Source: Pseudomonas sp. B21-040
GTDB taxonomy: Bacteria; Pseudomonadota; Gammaproteobacteria; Pseudomonadales; Pseudomonadaceae
Assembly (NCBI RefSeq): GCF_024748695.1
Contig: NZ_CP087176.1
Location: 3,093,501 to 3,157,500 of the forward strand
Direction of reading: 5' to 3'
Length of the DNA stretch: 64,000 nucleotides
Made by a program: the position numbers and the translations under genes. The notes under the pieces are model-generated. The model was not told where the DNA came from and did not search any database. It worked only from the letters and a program-made list of their open reading frames with translations. Of this stretch, positions 9,275 through 18,185 are shown piece after piece (position 1 is the stretch's first letter; each line of letters starts with the position of its first letter).

Positions 9275-9955
9275 ATGAGTACCCCGGCTAATTTCAACAA
9301 CCAGAGACCGGTCATCGACCCATCCAATGTCGCCATGCTGCTGATCGACCACCAGAGTGGTCTGTTCCAGACAGTGGGCGATATGCCGATGCCCGAACTA
9401 CGCCTGCGCGCCGCGGCGTTGGCCAAGATGGCGTCGTTGGCCAAGATTCCGGTCATCACCACCGCCTCAGTGCCACAAGGCCCAAACGGCCCGTTGATCC
9501 CCGAAATTCATGAAAACGCCCCACACGCCCAATACGTGGCGCGCAAGGGTGAAATCAATGCTTGGGACAACCCGGAATTCGTCGCCGCAGTGAAGGCCAC
9601 GGGCAAGAAACAGCTCATCATCGCCGGCACCATCACCAGCGTCTGCATGGCCTTCCCGTCCATCAGCGCCGTCTATGACGGTTATCAGGTCTTTGCGGTG
9701 GTCGATGCCTCCGGCACCTACACCAAGATGGCGCAGGAAATTACGCTCGCCCGAGTGGTGCAGGCGGGTGTAGTCCCGATGGATACCGGTGCTGTTGCGT
9801 CTGAGTTACAAAAATCCTGGAACCGCGACGATGCACAACAATGGGCTGAGGTTTACACCAAGATTTTCCCGGCCTATCAGTTGCTGATCGAAAGTTACAT
9901 GAAGGCTCAAGCTGTAGTGAGTAACCATGAAGTGCTGGACTCCCAGCGCAAGTAA
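9275..9955 (+). CDS. isochorismatase-fold cysteine hydrolase, YcaC-like (copy 1)
   Basis: A 226-residue hydrolase of the YcaC-like branch of the isochorismatase superfamily, whose physiological substrates are mostly unknown. The Asp-Lys-Cys triad is visible: LLIDHQSGLF (Asp near 24), ATGKKQLIIAG (Lys near 111) and TSVCMAFPS (Cys near 124). ATG 9275 follows CACAGGAG. First of three tandem family members (9275, 10031, 10729). It extends slightly at the C-terminus (MKAQAVVSNHEVLDSQRK) relative to copy 2. Confidence 0.9.
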   Translation: MSTPANFNNQRPVIDPSNVAMLLIDHQSGLFQTVGDMPMPELRLRAAALAKMASLAKIPVITTASVPQGPNGPLIPEIHENAPHAQYVARKGEINAWDNPEFVAAVKATGKKQLIIAGTITSVCMAFPSISAVYDGYQVFAVVDASGTYTKMAQEITLARVVQAGVVPMDTGAVASELQKSWNRDDAQQWAEVYTKIFPAYQLLIESYMKAQAVVSNHEVLDSQRK

Positions 9956-9989
9956 CCGAGCCCAACACGGGGGAGTGTCCCTCATCAGT

Positions 9990-10008
9990 GGAAGCCATCG
10001 GGGCTTCC
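9990..10008 (+). other. intercistronic hairpin between isochorismatase copies 1 and 2
   Basis: GGAAGCC and GGCTTCC form a perfect 7-bp stem with a 5-nt loop, 34 nt after the stop of copy 1. There is no T tract, so it may affect mRNA stability rather than terminate. Confidence 0.5.
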
Positions 10009-10030
10009 GTTGTTCACCTGGAGAATGAAA

Positions 10031-10657
10031 ATGTCCACTGCCTATAAACGTCTCGATAAAGATCAAGCGGCCGTGTTGTTGGTCGACCATCAGACCGGCC
10101 TGTTGTCGCTGGTACGCGACATCGACCCGGACAAGTTCAAGAACAACGTGCTGGCGCTGGCCGATCTGGCCAAGTACTTCAAACTGCCGACCATTCTCAC
10201 CACCAGCTTTGAAACCGGCCCCAACGGCCCGCTGGTGCCGGAGTTGAAAGCCTTGTTCCCGGACGCCCCTTATATTGCGCGGCCAGGTCAAATCAACGCT
10301 TGGGACAACGAGGACTTTGTCAAAGCCATCAAGGCTACCGGCAAGAAGCAACTGATCATTGCCGGGGTGGTGACCGAAGTCTGCGTGGCGTTCCCGGCGC
10401 TGTCGGCGATCGAGGCGGGTTTTGAGGTGTTTGTGGTGACCGACGCCTCGGGCACCTTCAATGCCCTGACCCGTGATTCTGCATGGAACCGCATGTCGTC
10501 TGCCGGTGCACAATTGATGACCTGGTTCGGTCTGGCCTGCGAGCTGCACCGCGACTGGCGCAACGACATCGAAGGGCTGGGCACGCTGTTCTCCAACCAC
10601 ATTCCCGACTATCGCAACCTGATCACCAGCTACACCAAACTGACCACGGATAAGTAA
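10031..10657 (+). CDS. isochorismatase-fold cysteine hydrolase, YcaC-like (copy 2)
   Basis: A 208-residue protein, the closest of the three to classical YcaC (about 208 residues). Triad: LLVDHQTGLL (Asp), ATGKKQLIIAG (Lys), VTEVCVAFPA (Cys); the family stretch RPGQINAWDNEDFV is present. ATG 10031 is chosen over upstream TTG 10012 and ATG 10025 because TGGAGA at 10018-10023 gives good spacing. Copy 1 shares long blocks, including GPNGPL.PE and the INAWDN motif, so the two are a recent tandem duplication compared with copy 3. Confidence 0.9.
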   Translation: MSTAYKRLDKDQAAVLLVDHQTGLLSLVRDIDPDKFKNNVLALADLAKYFKLPTILTTSFETGPNGPLVPELKALFPDAPYIARPGQINAWDNEDFVKAIKATGKKQLIIAGVVTEVCVAFPALSAIEAGFEVFVVTDASGTFNALTRDSAWNRMSSAGAQLMTWFGLACELHRDWRNDIEGLGTLFSNHIPDYRNLITSYTKLTTDK

Positions 10658-10664
10658 GCCAAGG

Positions 10665-10698
10665 CTCAGGGGCTGTCGCAGTACCAACAGCCTCTGAG
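10665..10698 (+). other. intercistronic hairpin between copies 2 and 3
   Basis: CTCAGGGGCTGT and ACAGCCTCTGAG pair over 12 positions with one G-T wobble around a 10-nt loop, just after the stop of copy 2. No T run follows. Confidence 0.5.
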
Positions 10699-10728
10699 CA
10701 CACCGACACGCGATCACGGAGAACCGTT

Positions 10729-11379
10729 ATGACTAACTCAAATATCCAGCGAGACGACACCTTACTAACTGCGGATAACCATGCCCTTTTGCTGATTGAC
10801 CACCAGTACTTGCAACTGTTGGCCGTGCGCTCTCATCCCGCAGAAACGGTGGTCAGTAACACCACGATGCTGGCCAAAGGCGCAAAGATATTCAATGTCC
10901 CGACGTTGTTGACTACTGCCTTTGCTGAACGCCAGGAAATTTTCCAGGAACTGCAAGCGGTGTTTCCTGAGCAGAAGCCAATCGATCGCACCGGCCTCAA
11001 CTCTTGGGACGATCCGCGGGTGCGCGAATGGGTCTCGAAGACCGGCAAGAAAAAACTGGTAATTGCAGGTTTGTGGACGGAAGTCTGTCTAAGTCTTGCC
11101 GTGTTGAGCACCCTTGCCGAAGGTTACGAGGTTTATATCGTTACTGATGCCGCTGGAGGGGGGAGTGCAGAAGGCCATGAGCGAGGCGTACAACGGATGG
11201 TGCAAGCCGGCGCCCGGCCACTGACCACAGCCGTCTATGTCAGTGAGCTGCAACGTGACTGGTCCCGCGAAGAAACTGCCGGTGATGTGGCCAAGCTCTT
11301 TGCTGAGTTGGGTGGTGCTTTTGGTCAAGGTTTACGTTGGGAATGGCAACTGCTGGGTCTCAAGGAAGGTACGCGGTAA
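10729..11379 (+). CDS. isochorismatase-fold cysteine hydrolase (copy 3, divergent)
   Basis: A 216-residue member with the same triad: LLIDHQYLQLL (Asp), KTGKKKLVIAGLW (Lys) and TEVCLSLAVLS (Cys). It lacks the GPNGPL segment of copies 1 and 2 and reads INSWDD-like (LNSWDDPRV) where they have INAWDN, so it is an older paralogue or a separate subfamily with a different substrate. ATG 10729 follows CGGAGAA. It leads into osmC after an 81-nt gap. Confidence 0.88.
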   Translation: MTNSNIQRDDTLLTADNHALLLIDHQYLQLLAVRSHPAETVVSNTTMLAKGAKIFNVPTLLTTAFAERQEIFQELQAVFPEQKPIDRTGLNSWDDPRVREWVSKTGKKKLVIAGLWTEVCLSLAVLSTLAEGYEVYIVTDAAGGGSAEGHERGVQRMVQAGARPLTTAVYVSELQRDWSREETAGDVAKLFAELGGAFGQGLRWEWQLLGLKEGTR

Positions 11380-11460
11380 TCCGGATGGCTTTGGCGATGG
11401 GCTTTGCCTGTCAATAGGTTCATCGGTCACAGCCGCCAGCAACACGAATAGGAGTTTTCA

Positions 11461-11868
11461 ATGAGCGAATCAACGATCCGCGCTTCCTTCGAGGGCACTG
11501 CCTTCCAGGTGAAGTTATCGGATGGCTTGCATGCATGGGCCAGCGATGTGCCGCAAACACTCGGCGGCGGAGACACTGGACCCTCGCCGCATCAATTGCT
11601 GTTGTCGGCCCTTGGTGCCTGTACGTCGATCACCGTTGCCATGTACGCACAGCGCAAGGGAATTCCGCTTGAGGAGGTTGACGTTAAGCTGAGCATTCTG
11701 CGGGAGCGCATCACCCATGATGCGCAGACTCACATCGGTCGAGACATCCACTTGACGGGTGCGCTGAGCCACGAGCAGCGCTTGCGGTTGCTGGAGGTTG
11801 CCAACGCCTGCCCCATCCACAAGGTCTTGAGCGGCGAAATCCTCATCAGCAGCCAACTGGCCGAGTGA
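11461..11868 (+). CDS. OsmC-family thiol peroxidase
   Basis: A 135-residue OsmC/Ohr-like protein. The two redox cysteines sit in LSALGACTSITVAMYAQ (near 60) and VANACPIHKVLSGEI (near 121), consistent with reduction of organic hydroperoxides. ATG 11461 follows AGGAG of AATAGGAGTTTTCA. It ends 11 nt before the FMN reductase start and is probably co-transcribed with it. Its position among pirins and a quinone/FMN reductase supports a redox or electrophile stress role. Confidence 0.9.
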   Translation: MSESTIRASFEGTAFQVKLSDGLHAWASDVPQTLGGGDTGPSPHQLLLSALGACTSITVAMYAQRKGIPLEEVDVKLSILRERITHDAQTHIGRDIHLTGALSHEQRLRLLEVANACPIHKVLSGEILISSQLAE

Positions 11869-11879
11869 GGAGCGCGGTC

Positions 11880-12457
11880 ATGGCGAATCTTCCCGAAATC
11901 AAGGTCCTGGGGGTCTCCGGCAGTCTGCGCCGCGGCTCCTACAACACGGCCGCTTTGCGCGAGGCGATAGGTCTTGCGCCTGCCGGCATGCACATCGAGA
12001 TGGGGACATCGCCGAGATCCCGCAGTACAACGAAGATGTTTTCGCTCTCGGTTTTCCCCCGGCGGTCGAGCGTTTTCGCCAGCAGATCCGAGCGGCCGAT
12101 GCCTTGCTGTGGACCACACCGGAATACAACTACTCGGTTCCTAGTGTGCTGAAAAATGCCATCGACTGGGCCTCCCGTCCACCCGAACAACCCTTTGCCG
12201 GCAAGCCGGCCGCGGTGTTCGGGGCCAGTGCCGGACGCTTCGGAACTGCCCGTGCGCAGTATCACTTACGCCAAAGCATGGTGTTTCTCGATGTACACAT
12301 GATGAATCGGCCAGAGGTCATGATCGCGGGTGCCCCGGCGCTTTTCGATGCTCAGGGGCAGTTGATGGATGAGCGCACACGCGAACAATTGCGCGGTCTG
12401 CTTGAGGCTTTTTATGTCTGGGTCATCAAGCACAAAGCTTGGCCGCAAGAGAGGTAA
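11880..12457 (+). pseudogene. NADPH-dependent FMN reductase with one frameshift
   Basis: Flavodoxin-fold FMN/quinone reductase of about 192 residues if repaired. Frame one runs from ATG 11880: VLGVSGSLRRGSYNTAALRE to MHIEMG. At 12002-12005 a run of four G needs one more G; frame two then continues as DIAEIPQYNEDVFALGFP and LLWTTPEYNYSVPSVLKNAI to WPQER at 12457. All family motifs (GSLR.GSYN, PEYNYS.P..LKN.IDW) are intact, so the damage is recent, a sequencing error, or a slippage-prone switch. It is flanked tightly by osmC (11 nt) and pirin (2 nt). Without a second frame the product stops at about residue 90. Confidence 0.8.
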
Positions 12458-12459
12458 CA

Positions 12460-13398
12460 ATGAGCAATCAAGAGCCCCAATGTCAGTTGTCCACGTCATC
12501 GGGCTGTCCGGTGGAAGAGGGCATTAGAGCGATTCAGAGAGTCACGGCGCGCTCCGCCGAAGTCGGTGGTGGGATCACGGTCAACCGATTACTGCCCTCA
12601 GCGCAGCGACGGATGATTGGCGCCTGGTGTTTTCTCGACCATGCCGGTCCAGCGGTGTTTGAAAAAAAAGCCGGTCTGCGCGTCGGCCCCCATCCGCATA
12701 TTGGCTTGCAGACTTTCACCTGGATGATCAAGGGTAAAGTGCTGCACCGCGACAGCCTGGGCAACGTCCAGGTCATTCGCCCGGGTCAGGTCAACTTGAT
12801 GACGGCCGGACGGGGTATCACCCATACAGAAGAGTCGCTGCCTGACGAGCACCATCTGCACGCCGCGCAGCTATGGATTGCCTTACCGGAAGCTGACGAG
12901 AACTGCGCTCCGGCGTTCGATCATTATCCAGACTTGCCAGTCTGGGATGACGGGGGGGTAACGATCACCCTGCTGGCCGGGAGTTTCGCCGGCCGCACCG
13001 CCCCCAGCCGCATTTTTTCGCCACTGGTGGGAATGGACCTGGCGAGTCAGGGGGCAGCCTCGATTCGATTGTCTGTGGATCCGCGATTCGAGTACGGCAT
13101 CTTGCCGCTGGAGGGCGCTTACACCATCAACGGCCAGACCTTTGCCCGCAATGAGCTGGCTTACCTGGGGCGTGGCCTCAGTGAGATTGAGTTGTCATCC
13201 ACTCAGGTCTCGCGTGCCTTGCTGCTGGGGGGCGAACCGTTTGCCGAGGAAATACAGCTGTGGTGGAACTTCGTCGGCCACAGCAAGGAGGAAATCGGCA
13301 AGGCCCTTGAGGCCTGGAACAGCCGGGACCTTGAGCGCTTCGGTGACGTAGAGGGGTTTGACGGAGAACGTTTGGTCGCCCCGCGGTTACCATGGTAA
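12460..13398 (+). CDS. pirin-family bicupin protein (second)
   Basis: A 312-residue pirin. Metal ligands are PHPHIG (two His near 82-84) and RGITHTEESL (His and Glu near 126-128). It has an N-terminal extension MSNQEPQCQLSTSSGCPVEE with two cysteines that the pirin at 8333 lacks; whether these are redox active is unknown. ATG 12460 is preferred to an in-frame TTG at 12439 because AGAGAGG lies at 12448-12454 and the FMN reductase stop is at 12455-12457. Likely translationally linked to the upstream gene. Confidence 0.9.
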   Translation: MSNQEPQCQLSTSSGCPVEEGIRAIQRVTARSAEVGGGITVNRLLPSAQRRMIGAWCFLDHAGPAVFEKKAGLRVGPHPHIGLQTFTWMIKGKVLHRDSLGNVQVIRPGQVNLMTAGRGITHTEESLPDEHHLHAAQLWIALPEADENCAPAFDHYPDLPVWDDGGVTITLLAGSFAGRTAPSRIFSPLVGMDLASQGAASIRLSVDPRFEYGILPLEGAYTINGQTFARNELAYLGRGLSEIELSSTQVSRALLLGGEPFAEEIQLWWNFVGHSKEEIGKALEAWNSRDLERFGDVEGFDGERLVAPRLPW

Positions 13399-13429
13399 TG
13401 CCTGAGATGCTCGACGACAGAGCTTCCCA

Positions 13430-15577
13430 ATGCAACCCCTGATTAATTATTTCAAGGTTGTTTTTAACCCCGGTCTTGCGGGGCTGCTGTTTGCCTTGCG
13501 CACTGTCGCCGCCGGCCTGCTGACCTTGTACCTGGCGTTCATCTTTGACCTTGATCAGCCTAAGTGGTCGGTCATGGCGGTGATCATCGTCAGCCAGCCC
13601 CTAGGGGGCATGGCCCTGCAACGCAGCTTCTCGCAGGTCATTGGCACCACGGTGGGCGCTGTGGTGGCGGTGCTGATCATGGCGGTTTTTCCCCAGGCAC
13701 CACTGCCGTTCATTGTCACATTGGCGCTGTGGTTGGCGTTGTGTACCGCCGGGGGCACCCTGCTGCGCTACACCAGCTCCCACGCTTTTGTACTCAGTGG
13801 CTTCACGGCGGTGGTAGTTGCCTTGCTGGCGGTCCCCGAACAGGACAACACCTTAATGCTAGCCATTACCCGGATCACCGAGACGCTGCTGGCTGTCGCC
13901 TGTGTGTGCGTGGTCAGCCTGTTGACGGCGCGGCCGGAGGCGGTGGCTCGGGGTTACTTTGCCAAGGTTGATCAGGTGCTGAAGCTGATGGCGCAACACG
14001 CGGCGGCGGTGATCCGTACCGAGGAAAGCGAAGCAGATTTTCATAAGCGCCAGTTGCAACTGCTGGGGGAGATCAGTGCGCTGGAGGGCTTGCGTCGGCA
14101 TCTGTACTTCGATGCACCGCGTTTGCGCAGTGCCAACAGTCTGGTGCAACTGCTGGGCAATCAGTTGGTGTTGTTGACCTCACGCCTGACCGTGTTACGG
14201 CATCAACGCACATTGATCGGTGAACGCTGGGAGGGTGAATTTCCTGAGCATATTCAGCGTTTGCGTGAAGATGAACTGCTGTTTCTCGACGAATTGGCCA
14301 GGCAGGGCCGCTCGCTGTCCAGTGACGCCCGGCATCAATTCAAGATACTCCAGCAACGTTTTGATCACCTGGCGGAACAGGCCGAACAGCTGAGCGAAAA
14401 CATGCCGGCCACCCTACGTTCACTAGCGTGGGCGTTACGCTGGGAGCAAGCGCGCCTGCTGCAACAGCTAGAGGAAATTCTTGAACTGAGTGACGCTATT
14501 CAGAGCGGCCGTGAGGCCAACTGTGTCTATCAGCAGGCTCGTAGTAACCCGTTGCATTTGGACCTTCGCCTGGCCGCGATGAACGGGACTCGTGCGTTTA
14601 TCGCATTGCTGGTGTCCGGGTTGATCTGGATCGAAACCGGCTGGGACGGCGCCCGTGCCGGGATGATTCTGGTGGGCATTTTGTGCTCGTTGATGGCGAC
14701 CTTTCCGCGTCCGCTACTCGCCAGCCAAAACTATGTCCGAGGTTTGGGCTTAGCACTGGTTGTTTCAGCGATTTATCAGTTCATGTTGGTGCCTGCGATT
14801 GGCGACTTCGAAATGCTGGCGTTGATCCTGGTGCCGCTGCTTTACGTGATCGCGGTCGGGCTGGCCAGTCCGACGACCGCGGGAATCGGCATGGGCCTTG
14901 GACTGTCGACCTTCCTGATGGTCGGCCCACAGAACATTGGGACTTGGCAAAATACCGCGACCCAGTGGTTCGAATTCACCGGGGCTTATGTCTGTGCCGG
15001 GGTGCTGTCGTTGCTGGTGTATTCCTGGGTGTTTCCCTTCAATCCGGTGCAGCGCATCTACCGGCTGTTCCGGGAGACCCGTGAGCAGGTTTATCTGCTG
15101 CTCAAGACGTCGGCCGTCGACGAACAGCAGTTTGCCTTTGAAAGTCGCATGGTCGATCGCCTGACAATGATGCTGGGGTTATTGCCAGCGGCCAATGACC
15201 CTCGCAGCAATCAGTTGTATGAAGTCAGCCTGGCGTGCATGGCGCTGGGCGTAGCCCTCAATCAGCTGAAACAGCAAAGTCAGGACAATGCGCTGTTGAG
15301 TCCGCAGGTCAAAGACCGTTTGCAGTCGATCCTGCGCCAAACCGGTCGCTACGTCGCGGATAGACCAGGCATTGATTTCGACGAACTGACGGATGAGTTA
15401 CGCCGCCTCGGAGAAGAACTGGATCAGTTGCATTCCGGCGAGCTGGCGTCAGGTCACGAACACTTGTGGTCGGTGTTCCGCATTCGCGTCGCGCTGTTGA
15501 TCGTGGCCTCGTTCATTGAACGTTATCGCGAATTTCTTCAACCCTCGGACGCAGGAGTACCGATCCTTGCCCATTGA
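13430..15577 (+). CDS. FUSC-family aromatic acid efflux pump (AaeB-like)
   Basis: A 715-residue inner-membrane protein with the AaeB/FUSC layout: a hydrophobic block at about 15-165 (six predicted helices, beginning AGLLFALRTVAAGLLTLYLA), a soluble helical segment about 170-385, a second hydrophobic block about 395-540, and a soluble C-terminus. With the DUF1656 protein and the HlyD-type adaptor it would form an efflux system for hydroxylated aromatic acids. ATG 13430 is 31 nt after the pirin. It overlaps the next gene by 11 nt. Confidence 0.9.
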   Translation: MQPLINYFKVVFNPGLAGLLFALRTVAAGLLTLYLAFIFDLDQPKWSVMAVIIVSQPLGGMALQRSFSQVIGTTVGAVVAVLIMAVFPQAPLPFIVTLALWLALCTAGGTLLRYTSSHAFVLSGFTAVVVALLAVPEQDNTLMLAITRITETLLAVACVCVVSLLTARPEAVARGYFAKVDQVLKLMAQHAAAVIRTEESEADFHKRQLQLLGEISALEGLRRHLYFDAPRLRSANSLVQLLGNQLVLLTSRLTVLRHQRTLIGERWEGEFPEHIQRLREDELLFLDELARQGRSLSSDARHQFKILQQRFDHLAEQAEQLSENMPATLRSLAWALRWEQARLLQQLEEILELSDAIQSGREANCVYQQARSNPLHLDLRLAAMNGTRAFIALLVSGLIWIETGWDGARAGMILVGILCSLMATFPRPLLASQNYVRGLGLALVVSAIYQFMLVPAIGDFEMLALILVPLLYVIAVGLASPTTAGIGMGLGLSTFLMVGPQNIGTWQNTATQWFEFTGAYVCAGVLSLLVYSWVFPFNPVQRIYRLFRETREQVYLLLKTSAVDEQQFAFESRMVDRLTMMLGLLPAANDPRSNQLYEVSLACMALGVALNQLKQQSQDNALLSPQVKDRLQSILRQTGRYVADRPGIDFDELTDELRRLGEELDQLHSGELASGHEHLWSVFRIRVALLIVASFIERYREFLQPSDAGVPILAH

Positions 15578-15770
15578 TTTCGAGCTGGGCGGCGTCTACT
15601 TGCCGCCTATTGCTCAGGCCCTGTTATTGGCGTTACCGATTTTTCTGCTGCTGGATTGGTGCGCACGGAGGATCGGTTTGCTGAAGTTCGTCTGGCATGA
15701 AGCGTTATTTGAGGGGGCACTCTATGCCTGCGTGTGTGCGGTGGTGATTTTGCTGATGGGTGTCTCATGA
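15567..15770 (+). CDS. DUF1656 small membrane protein (AaeX-like)
   Basis: A 67-residue protein reading MPIDFELGGVYLPPIAQALL with two hydrophobic segments (about 14-32 and 46-65), the standard small partner between FUSC and HlyD genes. The start is TTG 15567, supported by GCAGGAG at 15551-15557 and by the conserved (L/M)P.DFEL.GVY.PP opening. It overlaps the FUSC gene's end, and its own TGA (15768-15770) overlaps the ATG of the adaptor, so the three genes are translationally coupled. Confidence 0.85.
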   Translation: MPIDFELGGVYLPPIAQALLLALPIFLLLDWCARRIGLLKFVWHEALFEGALYACVCAVVILLMGVS

Positions 15771-16741
15771 GTCTGAAGAAAACCGTTGCACAACTGGTGA
15801 CTTTGGCCGTTGTAGGGTTGGCGGTTCTGCTCGGTTGGTTTGCTTGGGAGCATTACACTCGATCGCCCTGGACTCGTGATGCGCGGGTGCGTGCCGATGT
15901 GGTGACGCTGTCCGCCGACGTCTCGGGACGTATCGTCAGCTTGCAGGTGCAGGACAATCAGCATGTGCAGAAGGGCCAGTTGCTACTGGAAATCGACCCG
16001 GCGCGCTACGCACTGGCGGTCGAACACGCGAAGCGTTCAGTCGAAGTGGCGAAAGCCACTCAGGGCCAGTCGCAGGCATCAATCATTTCCAGTGAGGCTT
16101 TACTCAAACAACGCCAGAGCGAAGAACGCAGGCGACGGACCCTCAAACAGGGTTTCGCGATCTCCGGCGAAGAGTGGGAAAAGTCCAGTACCGAAGTGGC
16201 GGTGGCTCAAGCTGAACTATTGAGAAACCAGGCCAACCTTGGTTTGGCGCAAGCCAATGTGCAGCTGGCCATTGCCGCTTTGTCCCAGGCCGAGCTTGAC
16301 CTGCAACGGACCCGGGTGGTGGCACCGGTCAGTGGCTATGTGACGAATCTGCTGACCCGCGAGGGCGATTTCGCCAGTGGTGGCAGTGCGCTGTTGGCGC
16401 TGGTCGACAGTGAATCATTTTATCTCAGTGGCTACTTCGAAGAAACCAAGCTGCCGAGGATCGAGGAGGGCCGCCCGGTGCGGATTCAGTTGATGAGTGG
16501 CGAGACGTTCGGTGGTGTCGTGCAGAGCATTGCCTTCGCCATCACTGATCGGGAGAACTCCCCTGGCAGTCGATTGCTGGCCAACATCAACCCCAGCTAC
16601 ACCTGGGTCAAACTGGCGCAGCGGGTTCCCGTGCGGATTCAGATCGATCCCCAATATGCGGGCAAGGGGCGCTTGCGCGCAGGCACCACTGCCACGGTTA
16701 CCGTGCTCGAAAATATCAACAATGAGCGGGAGTCACGATGA
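15767..16741 (+). CDS. HlyD/AaeA-type periplasmic efflux adaptor
   Basis: A 324-residue membrane-fusion protein. One N-terminal TM (about 8-28, LVTLAVVGLAVLLGWFAW), then SPWTRDARVRADVV typical of AaeA/EmrA adaptors, a biotinyl-lipoyl half (VSGRIVSLQVQDNQHVQKGQ), a coiled-coil hairpin about 85-170, the second lipoyl half (RVVAPVSGYVTNLLTREGD) and a beta-barrel. It bridges the FUSC pump to an outer-membrane channel. ATG 15767 overlaps the previous stop; its own stop overlaps the porin start at 16738. Confidence 0.92.
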   Translation: MSLKKTVAQLVTLAVVGLAVLLGWFAWEHYTRSPWTRDARVRADVVTLSADVSGRIVSLQVQDNQHVQKGQLLLEIDPARYALAVEHAKRSVEVAKATQGQSQASIISSEALLKQRQSEERRRRTLKQGFAISGEEWEKSSTEVAVAQAELLRNQANLGLAQANVQLAIAALSQAELDLQRTRVVAPVSGYVTNLLTREGDFASGGSALLALVDSESFYLSGYFEETKLPRIEEGRPVRIQLMSGETFGGVVQSIAFAITDRENSPGSRLLANINPSYTWVKLAQRVPVRIQIDPQYAGKGRLRAGTTATVTVLENINNERESR

Positions 16742-18162
16742 TGGCCGAGACGTTGAAACGACTGCTGGGAATCTCTGTTTCGCTTGGAGTATCGCTGGCG
16801 ATGGGGAATACCTATGCGGACAACTCGCTGGGCCAACGGGATAACCTCAGTAGTGGAATCAATGATCGACAAAAGGCTGAAATGGGGGTGCCGGCCGGAT
16901 TTGTCAGTGGCTCGTCGCTCAACGGATTGTTACGCAACTACTATTTCAGCCGTGATAACCACGACACTCCGGCCAGGCTCGACCAGCGGGAGTGGGTACA
17001 GGGTGCCTATCTGTCCTTTCGCTCCGGCTACACCGACACACCCATCGGCGTCGGTGTCGATGTACACGGGTTTTATGGACTGAAGCTTGACGGCGGAGGA
17101 GGCAGCGGCGGTGCCGGGCTACTCCCGCTGAATTCAAAAAAAGAGCCGGAGTCGGAATTCTCCGCGGCGGGAGCCGCATTGAAATTCAGGGGCTTTGACA
17201 GCCTGGTCCAGGCCGGCGATCAATACTTGGAGAACCCGGTGATTGCCAGTGGGGTTAGCCGGGTGTTTCCCCAGACCTTTCGCGGTGTGGCGTTAAAAAA
17301 CTACAGCGTTCCAGACCTGACCCTCGATGCCGGCTGGGTCGACTCCACACGGCTGCGCAATCAAAGTGGCCAGAGTCATCTGACGACCAGCTACGGCTCC
17401 AGCAACAAAGCGGGGGTGCCCGCCGACCGTGAAAGCCCGAATATGACTTGGGCGGGCGGTGTTTACAGCGTACCGGGCGCTATCACCCTGACGGTCTATG
17501 GCGGACAATTGAGCGACATCTGGAATCAGTACTACGCAGGCGTTAGCTGGCCACTGAAGTTGACCCAAACATTGACGTTGACGCCGTATCTGCACTATTT
17601 CAAAACCCGCGATCAGGGTCATAGTCAGTTCGGACGGATCGACAATGACACCTACAGTGGTGGTCTGACGCTCTCTGGCGCTGGCCAGAGCCTGACCCTG
17701 GGTCTGCAAAAAATCGACGGTAATACACCGTTTGACTATATGGTCCAGGATGACCGGACGTTCCTTTACCTGAGCAACTCTCAGCAGTACGCCGACTTCA
17801 ACGGGCCGGGAGAAAAGTCCTGGAAGCTGCAGTATCAGACCAGCCTGAAATTTGTGGATGCACCGAATGTCCAGTTCAGCGCTTCCTATACCCGCGGCGA
17901 AGCCGACCTGACTCGCGTGGATCCCGCCAGTCAAGGGTATGGCTACATCTACAACGCTTCCGGAAAAGATGCACACCATTGGGAACGGGATGTGGCCCTG
18001 CGTTACGCGGTGCCCGACGGCAAGGCCAAGGGGTTAAACCTGACCCTGCGTTGGGCGGCTCACCGCTCGGGCGACGGCTACACGGCCCCGGGCAATACCC
18101 GAGGCAATTCGAATGCCGATGAGTACCGGGTGATTGTCGATTATCCGTTCAGTATTTTTTAG
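16738..18162 (+). CDS. OprD-family outer-membrane porin
   Basis: A 474-residue porin with a cleavable signal peptide (LLGISVSLGVSLAMGNTYA), the OprD landmarks LNGLLRNYYFSRDN, WVQGAYLSFRSGYTDTPIGV and GVDVHGFYGLKLDGGG, and a final aromatic strand ending DYPFSIF. OprD porins admit small acids, amino acids or aromatic acids. Its start overlaps the adaptor stop by 4 nt, so it belongs to the efflux operon. A near-identical copy of its last 99 residues survives as a remnant at 42239-42536. Confidence 0.93.
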   Translation: MMAETLKRLLGISVSLGVSLAMGNTYADNSLGQRDNLSSGINDRQKAEMGVPAGFVSGSSLNGLLRNYYFSRDNHDTPARLDQREWVQGAYLSFRSGYTDTPIGVGVDVHGFYGLKLDGGGGSGGAGLLPLNSKKEPESEFSAAGAALKFRGFDSLVQAGDQYLENPVIASGVSRVFPQTFRGVALKNYSVPDLTLDAGWVDSTRLRNQSGQSHLTTSYGSSNKAGVPADRESPNMTWAGGVYSVPGAITLTVYGGQLSDIWNQYYAGVSWPLKLTQTLTLTPYLHYFKTRDQGHSQFGRIDNDTYSGGLTLSGAGQSLTLGLQKIDGNTPFDYMVQDDRTFLYLSNSQQYADFNGPGEKSWKLQYQTSLKFVDAPNVQFSASYTRGEADLTRVDPASQGYGYIYNASGKDAHHWERDVALRYAVPDGKAKGLNLTLRWAAHRSGDGYTAPGNTRGNSNADEYRVIVDYPFSIF

Positions 18163-18185
18163 CCCGCAACGTAGGAAGGTATGAC

